This document shows, piece after piece, positions 32,291-40,927 of a DNA stretch of 44,931 nt. A model generated the notes under the pieces. It saw only the letters and a program-made list of their open reading frames with translations. It made no database searches and was not told the origin of the DNA. Each line of letters opens with the position of its first letter. Position 1 is the stretch's first letter. The translations under genes and the position numbers were made by a program. This DNA comes from Myxococcales bacterium (GTDB taxonomy: Bacteria; Myxococcota_A; Polyangia; Polyangiales; Ga0077539): contig JAAFIF010000084.1 in assembly GCA_013298625.1 (NCBI GenBank), positions 1 through 44,931 of the forward strand. Direction: 5' to 3'.

Positions 32291-34080
32291 TGACCCGAGC
32301 GAGGCTTGCGCAGAGACGTTTCGTTGCGCTGATGGCGGCGGGTGTGGCGCTCGGCGCGTGCTCGTTTCCTCGAGTGTTTCCACCGGAATCGCGAGAGGAC
32401 GTCGTGGCTGAATCGTCGAGCGACGGAGCTACGGACGGCTCGCTCTTCGACGTCGCTGCGCGCGACGCCAGCGATGCCGCGATGGATGTCGCGATGGATG
32501 TTGCGATGGACACCGCGCCCGACGCAGCGCCCGATGCAGCGCCCGACGCAGCGCCCGATGCAACGCCAGACGTGCTGCGCGACGTTCCAATGGACACGGT
32601 CGCTGACGTGGCGCGCGAAGCGGCGACGGACGCGGGGTCGACCTGCGGAGCGAGCGATGCCGGCGACGCGTCGTCCGCGCCGCGCGTGCAGTGGGCGCGC
32701 AACTGGGGCGGGCCGGGAGATCAGGGCTCGACTGGCGGCGGCGCGATGACCTTCGGCGAGGGCGGCGAAGTGATCACCGACGCGAGCGGCAACGTGTACG
32801 TCATCAGCTCGTACCTGGCGGGCATCGAGATCGCGGCGATGCCGTTTACGGCCACGCGCTACGCGACGCTGCTGATCAAGTACAGCCCGTCGGGCGCGCT
32901 GCTCTGGGTGAAGAATTTTCACACGATGGCCGCTGCCGGTTCGTCGGACTTTTCTGCGGCGGATCTCTTCTGGGACGCAGCGACGGACGAGGTCGTGGTG
33001 ATCGCGAAGGGCTTCGGCGGCGAGGCTCGTATCAACAACGTGGTGGTCGGCGCTGGCCCGCTGACCGAGTGCCCTGCGATCGTTCGCTTCGCGGCGGGGA
33101 GCGGCGAGATGCGCGACGCGTATGTGTTCTCGACGTCGTCGAACTGGAGCGCTCGCGCGTTTGCGCGCACGCCGCGCGACACGGTGTTGATCGCTGGCCC
33201 CATCACCGCGCCGACGCCATTGCCTGGGGGGACCATGGCCATGCCTGTCGGCGCCGGCTCGCGCGACGCGCTGATCGTCGAGTGGAACTACCGCACGAAC
33301 GCCCTGGTGAATCACTGGGTGATCGGCGGCGCTGCGGACGAAGACGTCAACACGGTCGCTGAGCTCCCAGGAGGGGACATCGTGATCGGCGGCAAGATGT
33401 CCTCGGCGGTGGCGACGGTGGTGGGAGGCGTCACCGTTCCGGCGTCGGAGGGCTTCGATGGCTTCTACGCGAGGTTCACGCGGGCGGGCGCGGTGCAGGC
33501 GTATCGACTGCTGCGCGGACCGGGCAATGGAACGCTCGTTCATCGCATCGTCCTCGGTCCCTCGGGCGACTACTACCTCTCGGGTCTCTACGACGGGTCG
33601 GTCGAGTACGACCCTGCTGCGATGCGCTCGCTCAGCGGCACGGGCAACGGCGGCTACGTCGCGCGCGTCGCGTCGTCGACCAACGCGATCCAGTGGTTTG
33701 TCGGCCAGACCAACGGCGGCAACGGGTTCTTCGGCGTTCGGAGAATCATCGTCGACGCGTGCGAACAGGTGCACGGCGCGTTTACGGCGAGCGCGTCCGA
33801 CTCGTTTGCCCGCTTCGCGGGCGCGTCGCTCAACCCAGCCGGCGGAGCGCTCAACCCGCACTCGTTCGTGTTCGTCCTGCGCGGCGCCGACGGCGCGGTC
33901 GATCGCCTCGATCGCTTGGGCTCGCCCGCAGGCTTCTTCGCGACCCACGCGCTCGCGCTGCTCCCCGACGGGCGTCACGTGATCAAGGGAGACCTCAGCG
34001 GAAGCCTCACGGTCGACGGCCACACGTTCGCGTCTCCAGGCGGCAACATCGATCAGTTCGCCGTCGCGCTCACCTTCTGA
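32290..34080 (+). CDS. Lipoprotein with Asp/Ala-rich linker and beta-propeller-like body
   Basis: 596 residues, with the ATG at 32290 sharing one base with the preceding stop (TGATG); a GTG at 32287 is possible. The N-terminal signal has a lipobox LGAC with Cys24. A linker of about 90 residues is rich in Asp and Ala with near-repeats of AMDVAMDVAMD and PDAAPDAAPDAAPD, probably spanning the peptidoglycan or outer surface. The rest is a series of beta-strand repeats with G/N/Y-rich turns (DASGNVYVISSYLAG, SPSGALLWVKNF, LPGGDIVIGGKM, PSGDYYLSGLYDGSV) like SBBP-type propellers. Cys at GSTCGAS and VDACEQ may pair. Exported surface protein, role unknown. Confidence 0.85.
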   Translation: MTRARLAQRRFVALMAAGVALGACSFPRVFPPESREDVVAESSSDGATDGSLFDVAARDASDAAMDVAMDVAMDTAPDAAPDAAPDAAPDATPDVLRDVPMDTVADVAREAATDAGSTCGASDAGDASSAPRVQWARNWGGPGDQGSTGGGAMTFGEGGEVITDASGNVYVISSYLAGIEIAAMPFTATRYATLLIKYSPSGALLWVKNFHTMAAAGSSDFSAADLFWDAATDEVVVIAKGFGGEARINNVVVGAGPLTECPAIVRFAAGSGEMRDAYVFSTSSNWSARAFARTPRDTVLIAGPITAPTPLPGGTMAMPVGAGSRDALIVEWNYRTNALVNHWVIGGAADEDVNTVAELPGGDIVIGGKMSSAVATVVGGVTVPASEGFDGFYARFTRAGAVQAYRLLRGPGNGTLVHRIVLGPSGDYYLSGLYDGSVEYDPAAMRSLSGTGNGGYVARVASSTNAIQWFVGQTNGGNGFFGVRRIIVDACEQVHGAFTASASDSFARFAGASLNPAGGALNPHSFVFVLRGADGAVDRLDRLGSPAGFFATHALALLPDGRHVIKGDLSGSLTVDGHTFASPGGNIDQFAVALTF

Positions 34081-34154
34081 AGCGCCTCGCGCAGGCCTCG
34101 CGAGCGCTGGCGGGGAGAAACGCAAAGGGCTTGGTTTTCACCAGGCCTTGCGTG

Positions 34155-34202
34155 GAGCCACCCATCGGGCTTGCACCGACGGACTGCGGTTTACGAAGCC
34201 GC
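34155..34202 (-). other. Degenerate tRNA-Thr(CGT) 3'-half copy (left att-like site)
   Basis: A 48-nt segment matches a second copy at 44805-44852 at 44 of 48 positions. On the minus strand it corresponds to the anticodon arm, variable region, T arm and acceptor 3' strand of a tRNA-Thr(CGT), and here it keeps an encoded CCA end (TGG at 34153-34155 on the plus strand). Four changes damage it: the T-loop reads TGCAAGC and the anticodon stem is mispaired. It could be the outer boundary of the integrated region to its right. Confidence 0.6.
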
Positions 34203-34464
34203 ACTCGAGGACCGAGCGGCGCTCGCGCAGACCGCGAACTGGGACCCATCTGTGACCCACGCCCTCGCGCTGCTTCGCGCGGTGGACGAGGGCACCCCCA
34301 GCGGCGCCCACGTCGACGCCCTGGTGAGCGCCGTTCTCGACGCCCCACGCGTGGCGCTCGCTCGTCGAATCCGCGACGGTGGCCCGCTGCGTATGCGCCT
34401 CGCGATCGAGCTCGCGGCGATGGTGCTCGATGCTTGCGCCGAGGGCGGCTCGAAGCAGGGGTGA
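34171..34464 (+). CDS. Hypothetical protein, possible remnant or small cargo gene
   Basis: Up to 97 residues from a TTG at 34171; a GTG at 34252 gives 70 residues. The first residues are encoded by the tRNA-like copy (HRRTAVYEAA), just like the integrase C-terminus at the other copy (NRRPAVYET). From about 34250 the codon use is strongly GC-biased at third positions and the peptide is helical (THALALLRAVDEG, RMRLAIELAAMVLDACAEGG), so the downstream part looks genuinely coding. No family is recognised. Confidence 0.45.
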   Translation: MHRRTAVYEAALEDRAALAQTANWDPSVTHALALLRAVDEGTPSGAHVDALVSAVLDAPRVALARRIRDGGPLRMRLAIELAAMVLDACAEGGSKQG

Positions 34465-34910
34465 GGGTGACGCGATTTTCTTTCGTGTCTCTTTTGAGGC
34501 CTTCTCTCCTCTCGTGACCAATTGACAAAAACACATTCTGTTAGAGAAAAAGCTGGTGGATGTGTGGTCGCAGCGCTGGTCAGAGTGTCGACCAGTCGAC
34601 CCGTGATGCCGCGCAGCGACCGCAGCGGCGAGGCACCGCTCTCGCGAGGTCGAACAACCCTCGCGCCGTCGAGCGCTGCGGGGCTACGCGTCGGCTTTCG
34701 AACCCGGGGCGGCGGTCGCTGCGGTCAGAGGTGCCGAGGGCGCTAGCGGAGCCCCTGGGGGGATGGAGCGAGTGGCTGCTGCCTCGCCGGTCCATCGTGG
34801 TCGACGTGCGCCCCGAGCGGCTCGCGTTCGGCGTCGGAAGCCGCCTGAGACGAGAACAAGGTGTCGTCTGGCGAGATTGACGGTGGCGGTGCTCGGCGAT
34901 AGGGCGTTCG
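34465..34910. other. Gene-poor stretch, AT-rich patch
   Basis: No convincing gene is present. Between about 34480 and 34560 the sequence is clearly less GC-rich than its surroundings. It contains a perfect TTGACA at 34522-34527 with only weak -10 candidates. A frame ending near 34880 reads EWLLPRRSIVVDVRPERLAF, which could be a scrap of an older gene; this is not enough to name one. Confidence 0.3.
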
Positions 34911-35123
34911 CATGACGAAGCGCGATCGCGCGAAGCTGGTTGTCCCAGCCTTGGCGACAACCTCGTGCACGCGTGCGAGACGTGCAACGTCGAGTTGAAG
35001 GGCGGGTTGGACCTCGAAGCGTTTGCGCCGAAGCTGCGCGCGGTCGGCGTGCCGCGCGCCGCGGTGAACGCAATGCGACGGCGGGTTGCCGCGGCGTTGG
35101 CGAAGAACGTCCCCAAAGTTTGA
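34911..35123 (+). pseudogene. HNH-nuclease-like C-terminal remnant
   Basis: The frame that ends at the TGA at 35121-35123 reads GDNLVHACETCNVELKGG from 34953, matching the N...ACxxCNxxK end of HNH endonucleases. A plausible preceding segment (KLVVPA, for the DHVVP box) is in a different frame, so there is a frameshift near 34950 and no intact gene. It is a short fragment; the assignment rests on one motif. Confidence 0.45.
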
Positions 35124-35159
35124 CGATGCCCGCGAGCGCGCGGGGGATGGAGGCACACG

Positions 35160-35408
35160 ATGGCGACCACGAAGAAGACAGCGGCCCGCAAGGGGCCGGA
35201 CGCGTACACCGCTCGCATCGCGACCGACGCGGTGGACACCGAGCGCTTCGTCGTATCGGTGCTGGTGATGCGCCGCGACGGGAAGCCCATGACCCAAGAG
35301 GACCTCGCCGCTGCTGCCGCTGCGTACCCCCGCGCCGAGGTCGTGGGGTCGAGCCTCACGGTCGCGCCGAAGAAGCCCGCGGCGCGCCCGCGGAAGCGGG
35401 CTGCTTGA
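35160..35408 (+). CDS. Small basic hypothetical protein
   Basis: 82 residues from an ATG at 35160 with a strong ribosome site (GGAGG, six nt before). The ends are Lys/Ala-rich (TTKKTAARKG, PKKPAARPRKRAA) and the core MRRDGKPMTQEDLAAAAAAY has a helical look. There is no known domain. The strong start signal argues that the gene is real. It sits within the decayed island. Confidence 0.6.
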   Translation: MATTKKTAARKGPDAYTARIATDAVDTERFVVSVLVMRRDGKPMTQEDLAAAAAAYPRAEVVGSSLTVAPKKPAARPRKRAA

Positions 35409-36104
35409 CCGAGTCGTGAGGGCGAGCGGCGGGCGTCGCGTGGCCTTCCAATCAAAGCCCGAGCCGCCCAGGGCTCGTGGTACGTGGGTGGTCGAACGGG
35501 CTGAATGGCCGGCCAACGCGACACAGCTCGAGGCGCCTGCCGAGCACGACGCACTGTGCGAATCGCGCGAGGTGTTAGTCGCGAGCGGCGTACCCGACGC
35601 AGTTGGCAGCGCAAGGCGGGGCCGAGGTCGAACGAACCCGAGGCACCCTGCGCAGGGGAAGCCGGATCGTGTGTACGCGATGATCTCTTTCCAGTGCTGC
35701 GGACTGCGCCGCGGCCTGTGGTTGCTCGATGGCGTCATGCCCCGAGCGTTCACGATAGGACTACGTCACGTCGTCGCTGTGGATCGCACATCGCGTATGG
35801 TGTTCTCCATCGTCGCGTTATTGAATCCCAACCAGGCGAAACCGTGCGTGCTGGGCTGGCTGTCGAACGGCGAATTCGCCACGCGCTTCGACGTGGTCAG
35901 CGACGAGGTGCGACTCGGCGCGCCGGGCAACGACGCGAGTAAGGTCGCGCGCGACAAAAACCCGTCGGCCGCAACGTCGGCAGGATGGCCTGGATCACCG
36001 AGGTCAGCGCGCGTCTCACAGCGCTGGGGCCGCACTCGACCCGCTCGGACCGCCAAGGGCAACATCGCGACGACTGCCGACGGATTGCCCTGCGAGAAGG
36101 CGGG
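35409..36104. other. Gene-poor region of 0.7 kb
   Basis: An open frame runs through much of it on the plus strand (35416-36108), but its sequence lacks recognisable motifs, third-position GC bias is weak, and no good ribosome site precedes any start. It may be decayed sequence. I see no RNA gene or repeat in it. Confidence 0.3.
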
Positions 36105-36524
36105 CTAGCGTCGGTTCCTGCGGTACCAGCTTCCACCATGCCGGGAGCGACGGCCGTAGTACGTCGGCCCGAATGCATCGTCCCCCGACTCTGACTCCTC
36201 CTGCGTGGGTGGCGTTGCAGGCACGGCCGCGCGGGCGGCCGCGGCTGCAGCCGCTGCGCGCGCTTCGTCGGCCGCGCGCAGCGCCAGCTCTGCGGCGCGA
36301 AACTGGCGCTTCTGGATCTCGGATTGCCCCGCCGGCGATATTGCGTACGCGTGGCGCGCGCGAGCTTCGGCGTCCAGTCGCTCTCGCTCGCGCTGCTCGA
36401 CGACTGTCGAGTAGATGACGGCGCCGCCACCGATGACCCAAACGGCGCCGACGAAGGCTACCAGTCTCCAGCGCCGCGGACGATGTGTCGGCCACCCACC
36501 CGGCGGAGGTTGCTGAAATTGCAT
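36105..36524 (-). CDS. Single-pass membrane hypothetical protein
   Basis: 139 residues from the ATG at 36524; GAGGAGG lies 14 nt upstream. A short cytoplasmic Pro-rich start (MQFQQPPPGGWPTHRPRRWR) leads into one membrane helix (LVAFVGAVWVIGGGAVIYST) at about residues 21-43. An Ala/Glu/Arg-rich helical tail with an alanine run follows (EARAAAAAAAARAA), and the protein ends in Arg/Tyr/Gly. No family is recognised. Confidence 0.6.
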   Translation of the reverse strand: MQFQQPPPGGWPTHRPRRWRLVAFVGAVWVIGGGAVIYSTVVEQRERERLDAEARARHAYAISPAGQSEIQKRQFRAAELALRAADEARAAAAAAAARAAVPATPPTQEESESGDDAFGPTYYGRRSRHGGSWYRRNRR

Positions 36525-36718
36525 ACCGACCGAAACTACCTCCTCATCGGCAGCTGACGCCACTAGGTCACATCGCCAGCCGCACCAGATTCCGCCGCCC
36601 GAGGGATGTCCGCAGGCGCCGAATCCACTGCAAAACTGGACGCAGTCCCATCGTCTCGTTGCCACTTCCGCGCAGTCCGGCAAGCGTTTGGGGAGCGTGC
36701 GGTAACTCGGAGGGCTCG

Positions 36719-36748
36719 TTGACGGAGCGCGCGTACGTGTGTCCTAAT
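36719..36748 (+). promoter_or_regulatory. Candidate sigma-70 promoter before the island lipoprotein gene
   Basis: TTGACG at 36719-36724 and CCTAAT at 36743-36748 are separated by 18 nt. The lipoprotein ATG at 36769 follows about 20 nt later with a strong GGAGG site, leaving room for a short leader. Confidence 0.35.
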
Positions 36749-36768
36749 CTTCGAGGCTGGAGGAAACG

Positions 36769-37518
36769 ATGCGATATCGAGTGGTGGGTATGTGTTTGGC
36801 CATTTGGCTCGAACTGTCGGCTTGCAAGAAGTCGTTCAAGCGAGAGGTGGTCACTGAGCAAAATATCGAGCAAATCGCGCAGCGAATCGGATCTGCTGAG
36901 GGTGTGACCCCTGACGAAGCGCGACTGTTCGCGGCGTATATCGTCAGGCACAAACTCGCGCAGGTGTTTGTCGCTGGACAGCCCAATCCCGCGCCGCTCC
37001 CCGCGACTGTGCAGGAAGCGATCGATCGCCAGCGAGTGTTTGCGGCCTCCCTCGCGGAACAAGACCGACAGAACCAAGTGCGCGCCCAAGCAGAACAGCA
37101 GCGCCGCGCCGCTGAGGCTCAAGCACTTCGCGCGGCGGTCGGCGTCTCGCTGATCTCCCTCAGCTTTCAGGAAGCCGACCCGATGGCGGGGCGCTTCGAT
37201 AGCATGTTCACTTTCAACGTGACGACGACCAACCTCAGCAGCCGCCCGATCCGCGGAGCGCGTGGCGACTTGCGGTTCGTTGACACGTTCAATCGCGAGA
37301 TCGGAACCGTAACGTTGTCGATCGAGGAGAACATTGCGCCGGGACAGTCGACCCCGGGTACATACTCGAAGCGCTACAATCAGTTCATCGACGCGGACCG
37401 GGCGCTGAGGAACTTTGATCCAACGAGACACCGCGCTGAGTGGGTGCCAGAGCAGGTGGTGTTTGCTGACGGAACGCAGCTTTCCGTGACGCCATCGTCG
37501 GCCGACACCGCTCACTGA
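36769..37518 (+). CDS. Predicted lipoprotein, function unknown
   Basis: 249 residues. GGAGG lies five nt before the ATG. A short signal ends in the lipobox ELSAC with Cys19. Residues 85-125 form a Gln/Ala/Arg-rich helix (QDRQNQVRAQAEQQRRAAEA), probably a coiled coil. The C-terminal half is beta-rich (TFNVTTTNLSSRPIRGARGD). Base composition is visibly less GC-rich than in the flanking core genes, in line with acquired DNA. No family is recognised. Confidence 0.7.
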   Translation: MRYRVVGMCLAIWLELSACKKSFKREVVTEQNIEQIAQRIGSAEGVTPDEARLFAAYIVRHKLAQVFVAGQPNPAPLPATVQEAIDRQRVFAASLAEQDRQNQVRAQAEQQRRAAEAQALRAAVGVSLISLSFQEADPMAGRFDSMFTFNVTTTNLSSRPIRGARGDLRFVDTFNREIGTVTLSIEENIAPGQSTPGTYSKRYNQFIDADRALRNFDPTRHRAEWVPEQVVFADGTQLSVTPSSADTAH

Positions 37519-37679
37519 CCGAGCAGGGCTTCGTCTCTTCTTCGCGCGTGCCGGCGCGAGCCAGTTCAGAGTCGATGGAGTCGGAAATGATTCCGTCCAC
37601 GCGACGACGATCGAGATCCCGACGCCCTTCGGCAGCGAGTCGCACGGCGAGCAGCGCGCGAGCTTGAAGGTCGAGAGCA

Positions 37680-38223
37680 CTGAAGATCGTGAGGACCGTC
37701 GAAGCGGGCGCCGGGGAGCACGCGATCAACCGCGCTCGTGCTGCGGTCGTTCGGGCCGAGCACCACGATCGACACCGTCGTCGCCGCGCCCGCTGAGGTC
37801 GCCGGCGTCGGCGTGCGCGCCGAGGCACTCGTCAGCGCGGGCCTGGGGCGCGCGAGCGGGGGCTATCCGCGAGGCACTGTGGTGGTCGGATCGGTGGTGG
37901 AGGAGCTGACGCGGGTCTGCGCGAGCGCGGGCTGCGAGTGGTCGATCCAGGACGGCGTGCTGCAGCTGCTGCGCGTGGGCGGGTCGCTCGATCGCCTCGC
38001 GGTCGTGCCCAGCGCGGACACCGCGCTGCTCGCAGCGTCGACCAGCAAGAGCGGCAAGCTCACCGCGAACGCGCTGCTGATCCCCGACCTCGTGCCGCGT
38101 CGAAAGGGCGACGCGCGTTCGCCCAATGCGCGCGGTGTGTATCGCGTGACCAAGGCGGAGTACTCGGGCGCCATGCAGGGCGACGAGTGGACGGCTGTGA
38201 TCGAAGCAAGCCCCGTTAAGTGA
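37680..38223 (+). pseudogene. Phage baseplate/tail hub protein remnant
   Basis: An open frame from 37738 gives about 160 residues that match the C-terminal half of contractile-tail hub proteins: LRSFGPSTTIDTVV, VVEELTRVCASAGCEWSIQD GVLQLLRVGG (written in two parts), then GVYRVTKAEYSGAMQGDEWT near the end. Just upstream, in another frame, 37698-37736 reads TVEAGAGEHAINRAR, the segment that should precede it. A frameshift near 37737 therefore separates them, and in-frame stops lie before it. The start of the protein is lost. Its stop overlaps the start of the next phage remnant (GTGA), the order typical of Mu-like tail modules. Confidence 0.65.
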
Positions 38224-38951
38224 GGTCAGAAGAAACCCCCGACCTTCTCGAAGTGCTCGACCTCTTCGGCGAGAATCTCTTGAACAGCCTGCGCACCGCC
38301 GTGACAGCTACGTTGTGAGCCGCGACCCAGCCACGCAGCGCGCCGACACGCAGCCGTTGATTCGCTGCGGAATTCCCAAGCCGGGCACCGACCGACGCGA
38401 GTGATGCTACAAGGAACTGCCGTTGATCCCGAGCGTGCGCGTGATCCACCGGCGCGGCGGCGGTGCGTTCGTGCTCCTTCCGATCGCGACGGGCGACATG
38501 GTGCTACTGGTGTTCTGCGAGAAGGGCATCGAACACTGGGAGGCGGGCAACGGGGACCTGAGCGACGCAGGCGGCGAGCGACGCCATCAACTCGCGCACG
38601 CAGTCGCAATTCCTGGCTTTTTCCCGAGGTTCAAGAACATCGAGAACCTGGGGCCGGAAAACAAGACGCACATCGTGATGGGCTTCAACGGCGCGCCCGC
38701 GTGTCGATCAAGCCCAACGGTGACGTGCAGATCGACACCAGCGGAACGATCACACTCGTACGCGCCGGCGGGTTCAGTGCCTAGCGCGCTCGGATCGCGT
38801 CGATGCAGCGATCAGCGAATTGCGCACCCAATTCACCGCGCACCAACACGAGACCGCCTCGTCTGGCCCGCCAAGTACGCCGCTCGTCGCAAGCTCGCCG
38901 CCGGGGTTCCGCCCTGGCGGATCCGGCGCCGACCACCCCAAAGGGAAGTAG
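38220..38951 (+). pseudogene. Phage Gp138-like baseplate spike remnant
   Basis: Pieces in three frames together resemble a Gp138 N-terminal-domain spike. From GTG 38220 the text reads PDLLEVLDLFGENLLNSLRT. A frame change near 38300 gives SRDPATQRADTQPLIRCGIP, then a TGA at 38402-38404. The same frame continues LPLIPSVRVIHRRGGGAFVL, IATGDMVLLVFCEKGIEHWE and HAVAIPGFFPRF. A second frame change near 38700 gives RVSIKPNGDVQIDTSGTITL. A third near 38775 gives RVDAAISELRTQFTAHQHET and the TAG at 38949. At least three frameshifts and one stop make it non-functional unless the assembly is at fault. Confidence 0.65.
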
Positions 38952-39042
38952 GACACACCCGTCCACATTTCCGGACGGAGGCGTTCTCGATTTTCATGGA
39001 GTTTACCGAGCCGACTCCAAGTCCGCGAGATACCATCGGGTC

Positions 39043-39465
39043 ATGTACCCACATCACACCCATGGAATGCCGCTCGAACACGTGTTTTTTCAGGACCCGC
39101 AAAGCGGTGTGATCATTACCAGCTCGCGCGCTCAGTTCGGCGGCACGATGTACCCAATTTCTGGAATCACGGCGGTCAGCCCGATTCGGATCCCGGCAAA
39201 ACGCGGGGCGGGGATCGCGCTGGCGTTTATTGGAGCGTCATCGCTGGCTTTCGGCGTCAGCGCTGGAGGTGAAGGCGCTGCGTTCGTCCTGATGGGATTG
39301 CTCATGACGATCGCTGGTGTCTTCATCGTGGCGTCGGCGAAGCCGTTGTTCATCGTGCGTCTCGCAACTGCGGGCGGGCAAGTCGACGCGCTGAGCACGC
39401 GCGACGAGCGCGCAGCGGTCGCCGTACTCAACGCGTTGCAGCACGCCGTCGCGTCGCGTCGCTAG
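39043..39465 (+). CDS. DUF6232-family small membrane protein
   Basis: 140 residues from the ATG at 39043. The pattern is that of DUF6232: HVFFQDPQSGVIITSSRAQF followed by GGTMYPISGITAVSP, two hydrophobic helices (IALAFIGASSLAFGVSAGG and FVLMGLLMTIAGVFIVASA), then FIVRLATAGGQVDALSTRDE and a final helix. Members are small inner-membrane proteins of unknown function. Its stop faces the stop of a decayed minus-strand gene within three bases. Confidence 0.75.
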   Translation: MYPHHTHGMPLEHVFFQDPQSGVIITSSRAQFGGTMYPISGITAVSPIRIPAKRGAGIALAFIGASSLAFGVSAGGEGAAFVLMGLLMTIAGVFIVASAKPLFIVRLATAGGQVDALSTRDERAAVAVLNALQHAVASRR

Positions 39466-40201
39466 TCACGGCGCATGGGGCCAGCCGATCGCGTTGAAGT
39501 CCGCGAAGTCGGGGGGCGCCGTCCGCCCGGCGACGCCGGTGATGCCTCGAGCGCGCATGGGATCGGCGGCACAGTGCGGACGCACGTCGTGTTGCCTGCG
39601 CTGGCACAGGCCATTGACCCGCTCGAGGCCCGCCGTGAGCCACGCGTCGCTGCCCTGGGCGGGCGCCGAACTGATCGAGTTCGTGGTCGCGATCGCCGTG
39701 AACGGTCCTTCGATTTTCGAGAACACCTCGCCGCACTGGGTGAGACCGCACGCACGGCATGAAGTCGAGGTTGAACGGGCCGCCCCAGCCCGAGCCGGTT
39801 GCCTGGAACGTCTGCGACTGCACCTCGTCGTATCCCCCGGTCAGCGCGGGGGTGTACCTGCTGCGCATGAGCACGCTCTGCGCCATCGCAGGGTGAATGC
39901 TGATGTTGGGTGGAACGCCTGCGTCGCTCGAGCCTCCCTCTGGACCCGCGTCGGGCAAGTTCGTCGCGTCCAGGTGAGCATCGGGGAGCGCGTTGGGCTG
40001 AGCGTCCAGACCGGTCGCGACGTCGGGCCGGTCGGCGGCGTCGGCGGTGGCCGGCGCGTTGGCGACGTACGCAGCGGCCTCCGCGGCCGCATCGGGCCGG
40101 CGGTCGGGCTGGAAGATGGGACGCTTTGTTGGCTTGGGGCGAACGGTCTTCGATAGGCGAAGACGGTACCGCAACGAGGTTGGTGGCGCGCTTTGCTGCA
40201 A
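39466..40201 (-). pseudogene. Frameshifted Asp/Ala-rich exported protein remnant
   Basis: The first part (from about 40201) is Asp/Ala/Pro-rich like the linker of the 32.3-kb lipoprotein (DAADRPDVATGLDAQPNALP) and then reads YDEVQSQTFQATGSGWGGPF. Near 39760 the frame changes to give GEVFSKIEGPFTAIATTNSI and a C-terminus GRTAPPDFADFNAIGWPHAP. That ending resembles C-termini of secreted metalloprotease-like proteins, but no catalytic motif is visible. No proper signal peptide is found at the N-terminus. I take it as a decayed exported protein. Confidence 0.5.
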
Positions 40202-40228
40202 ACGGGATCGTCGCGCGGGCGCGACTCG

Positions 40229-40837
40229 TCAGCGCGTGATCACGGCCTTCATCGGGGCCCACGCTTCGACCGCGTCGTAGAGCCGAACGAGCTTCGAGAA
40301 CCCGTCGAACACCGTCGTCGCAATGTGGTCCATCACGCCGCGGCGAAACGGGCGCAATCCCATGTAGAGCTTCACGTCAACGACCATCGGCCGCTCGCCC
40401 GCGTAGAACGGACCGTCGCCGATCTGCGCTTCGACGAAGCGCGCCCACGCGGGGATCGTCGTGGCGGCGAGCTGCTCTCGCGCGCGCTGCTTCGTCGCTT
40501 CGTCGGCGTTGCGACCGGTCCAGGCGAGCGTCGCGCGCAGGTCTTCGACGTGGGCCATCACGGCTTCGTGGCGCGCGGCCTCGACGAGGTCCGTCGGGTG
40601 CACGCCGTAGCGCCGCCCGATGTACGCGAGGATCGCGTTGGACTGCGCGATCGGCGGGTGCCCGGGCACCTCGAGGATCGGCAGCGCGCCGAAGGGCATC
40701 GTGGGCTTGAGCTCGCCCCAGGATTCACGGGCGATGCGGTGGTCTTCGAAGTCGACGCCGGCGAGGGCGAACGCGAGGCGACACTCTTCGCCGCGGCTGA
40801 CGGGCATGTCGAAATAGGTGAGCTTCGGTCGGGTCAC
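40229..40837 (-). CDS. Glutathione S-transferase family protein
   Basis: 202 residues from a GTG at 40837. The N-terminal thioredoxin-like domain has KLTYFDMPVSRGEECRLAFA, the cis-proline segment FGALPILEVPG, and the Gln-Ser pair in IAQSNAILAYIGRRYG that contacts glutathione. An all-helical C-terminal domain follows (LARFVE-type helices and PMVVDVKLYMGLRPFRRG). The catalytic Tyr of YFDM is in place (Tyr8). It is intact, unlike its neighbour, and its codon use matches core genes. Confidence 0.9.
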   Translation of the reverse strand: MTRPKLTYFDMPVSRGEECRLAFALAGVDFEDHRIARESWGELKPTMPFGALPILEVPGHPPIAQSNAILAYIGRRYGVHPTDLVEAARHEAVMAHVEDLRATLAWTGRNADEATKQRAREQLAATTIPAWARFVEAQIGDGPFYAGERPMVVDVKLYMGLRPFRRGVMDHIATTVFDGFSKLVRLYDAVEAWAPMKAVITR

Positions 40838-40884
40838 GGTGAAGGCACGCTACCAGCGCCGGCCCCGTCGCGCCTTGTGGATCC

Positions 40885-40909
40885 TCGAGTCGAGTCGAGT
40901 CGAGTCGAG
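40885..40909. repeat. Pentanucleotide tandem repeat (TCGAG)x5
   Basis: Five perfect TCGAG units, followed by one further T, lie in the short gap between the GST and the membrane-protein genes. A repeat of this kind can vary by slippage. It lies outside both coding regions. Confidence 0.9.
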
Positions 40910-40927
40910 TTCTTGCACCCGTCGCGC

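Noticed and set aside
34522..34527. Perfect TTGACA in an AT-rich patch as a promoter
   Set aside because: No acceptable -10 box at 16-18 nt and no gene directly downstream.
34560..34880. Open frame reading EWLLPRRSIVVDVRPERLAF at its end
   Set aside because: Most of its length is low-complexity with no start signal; kept only as a possible scrap.
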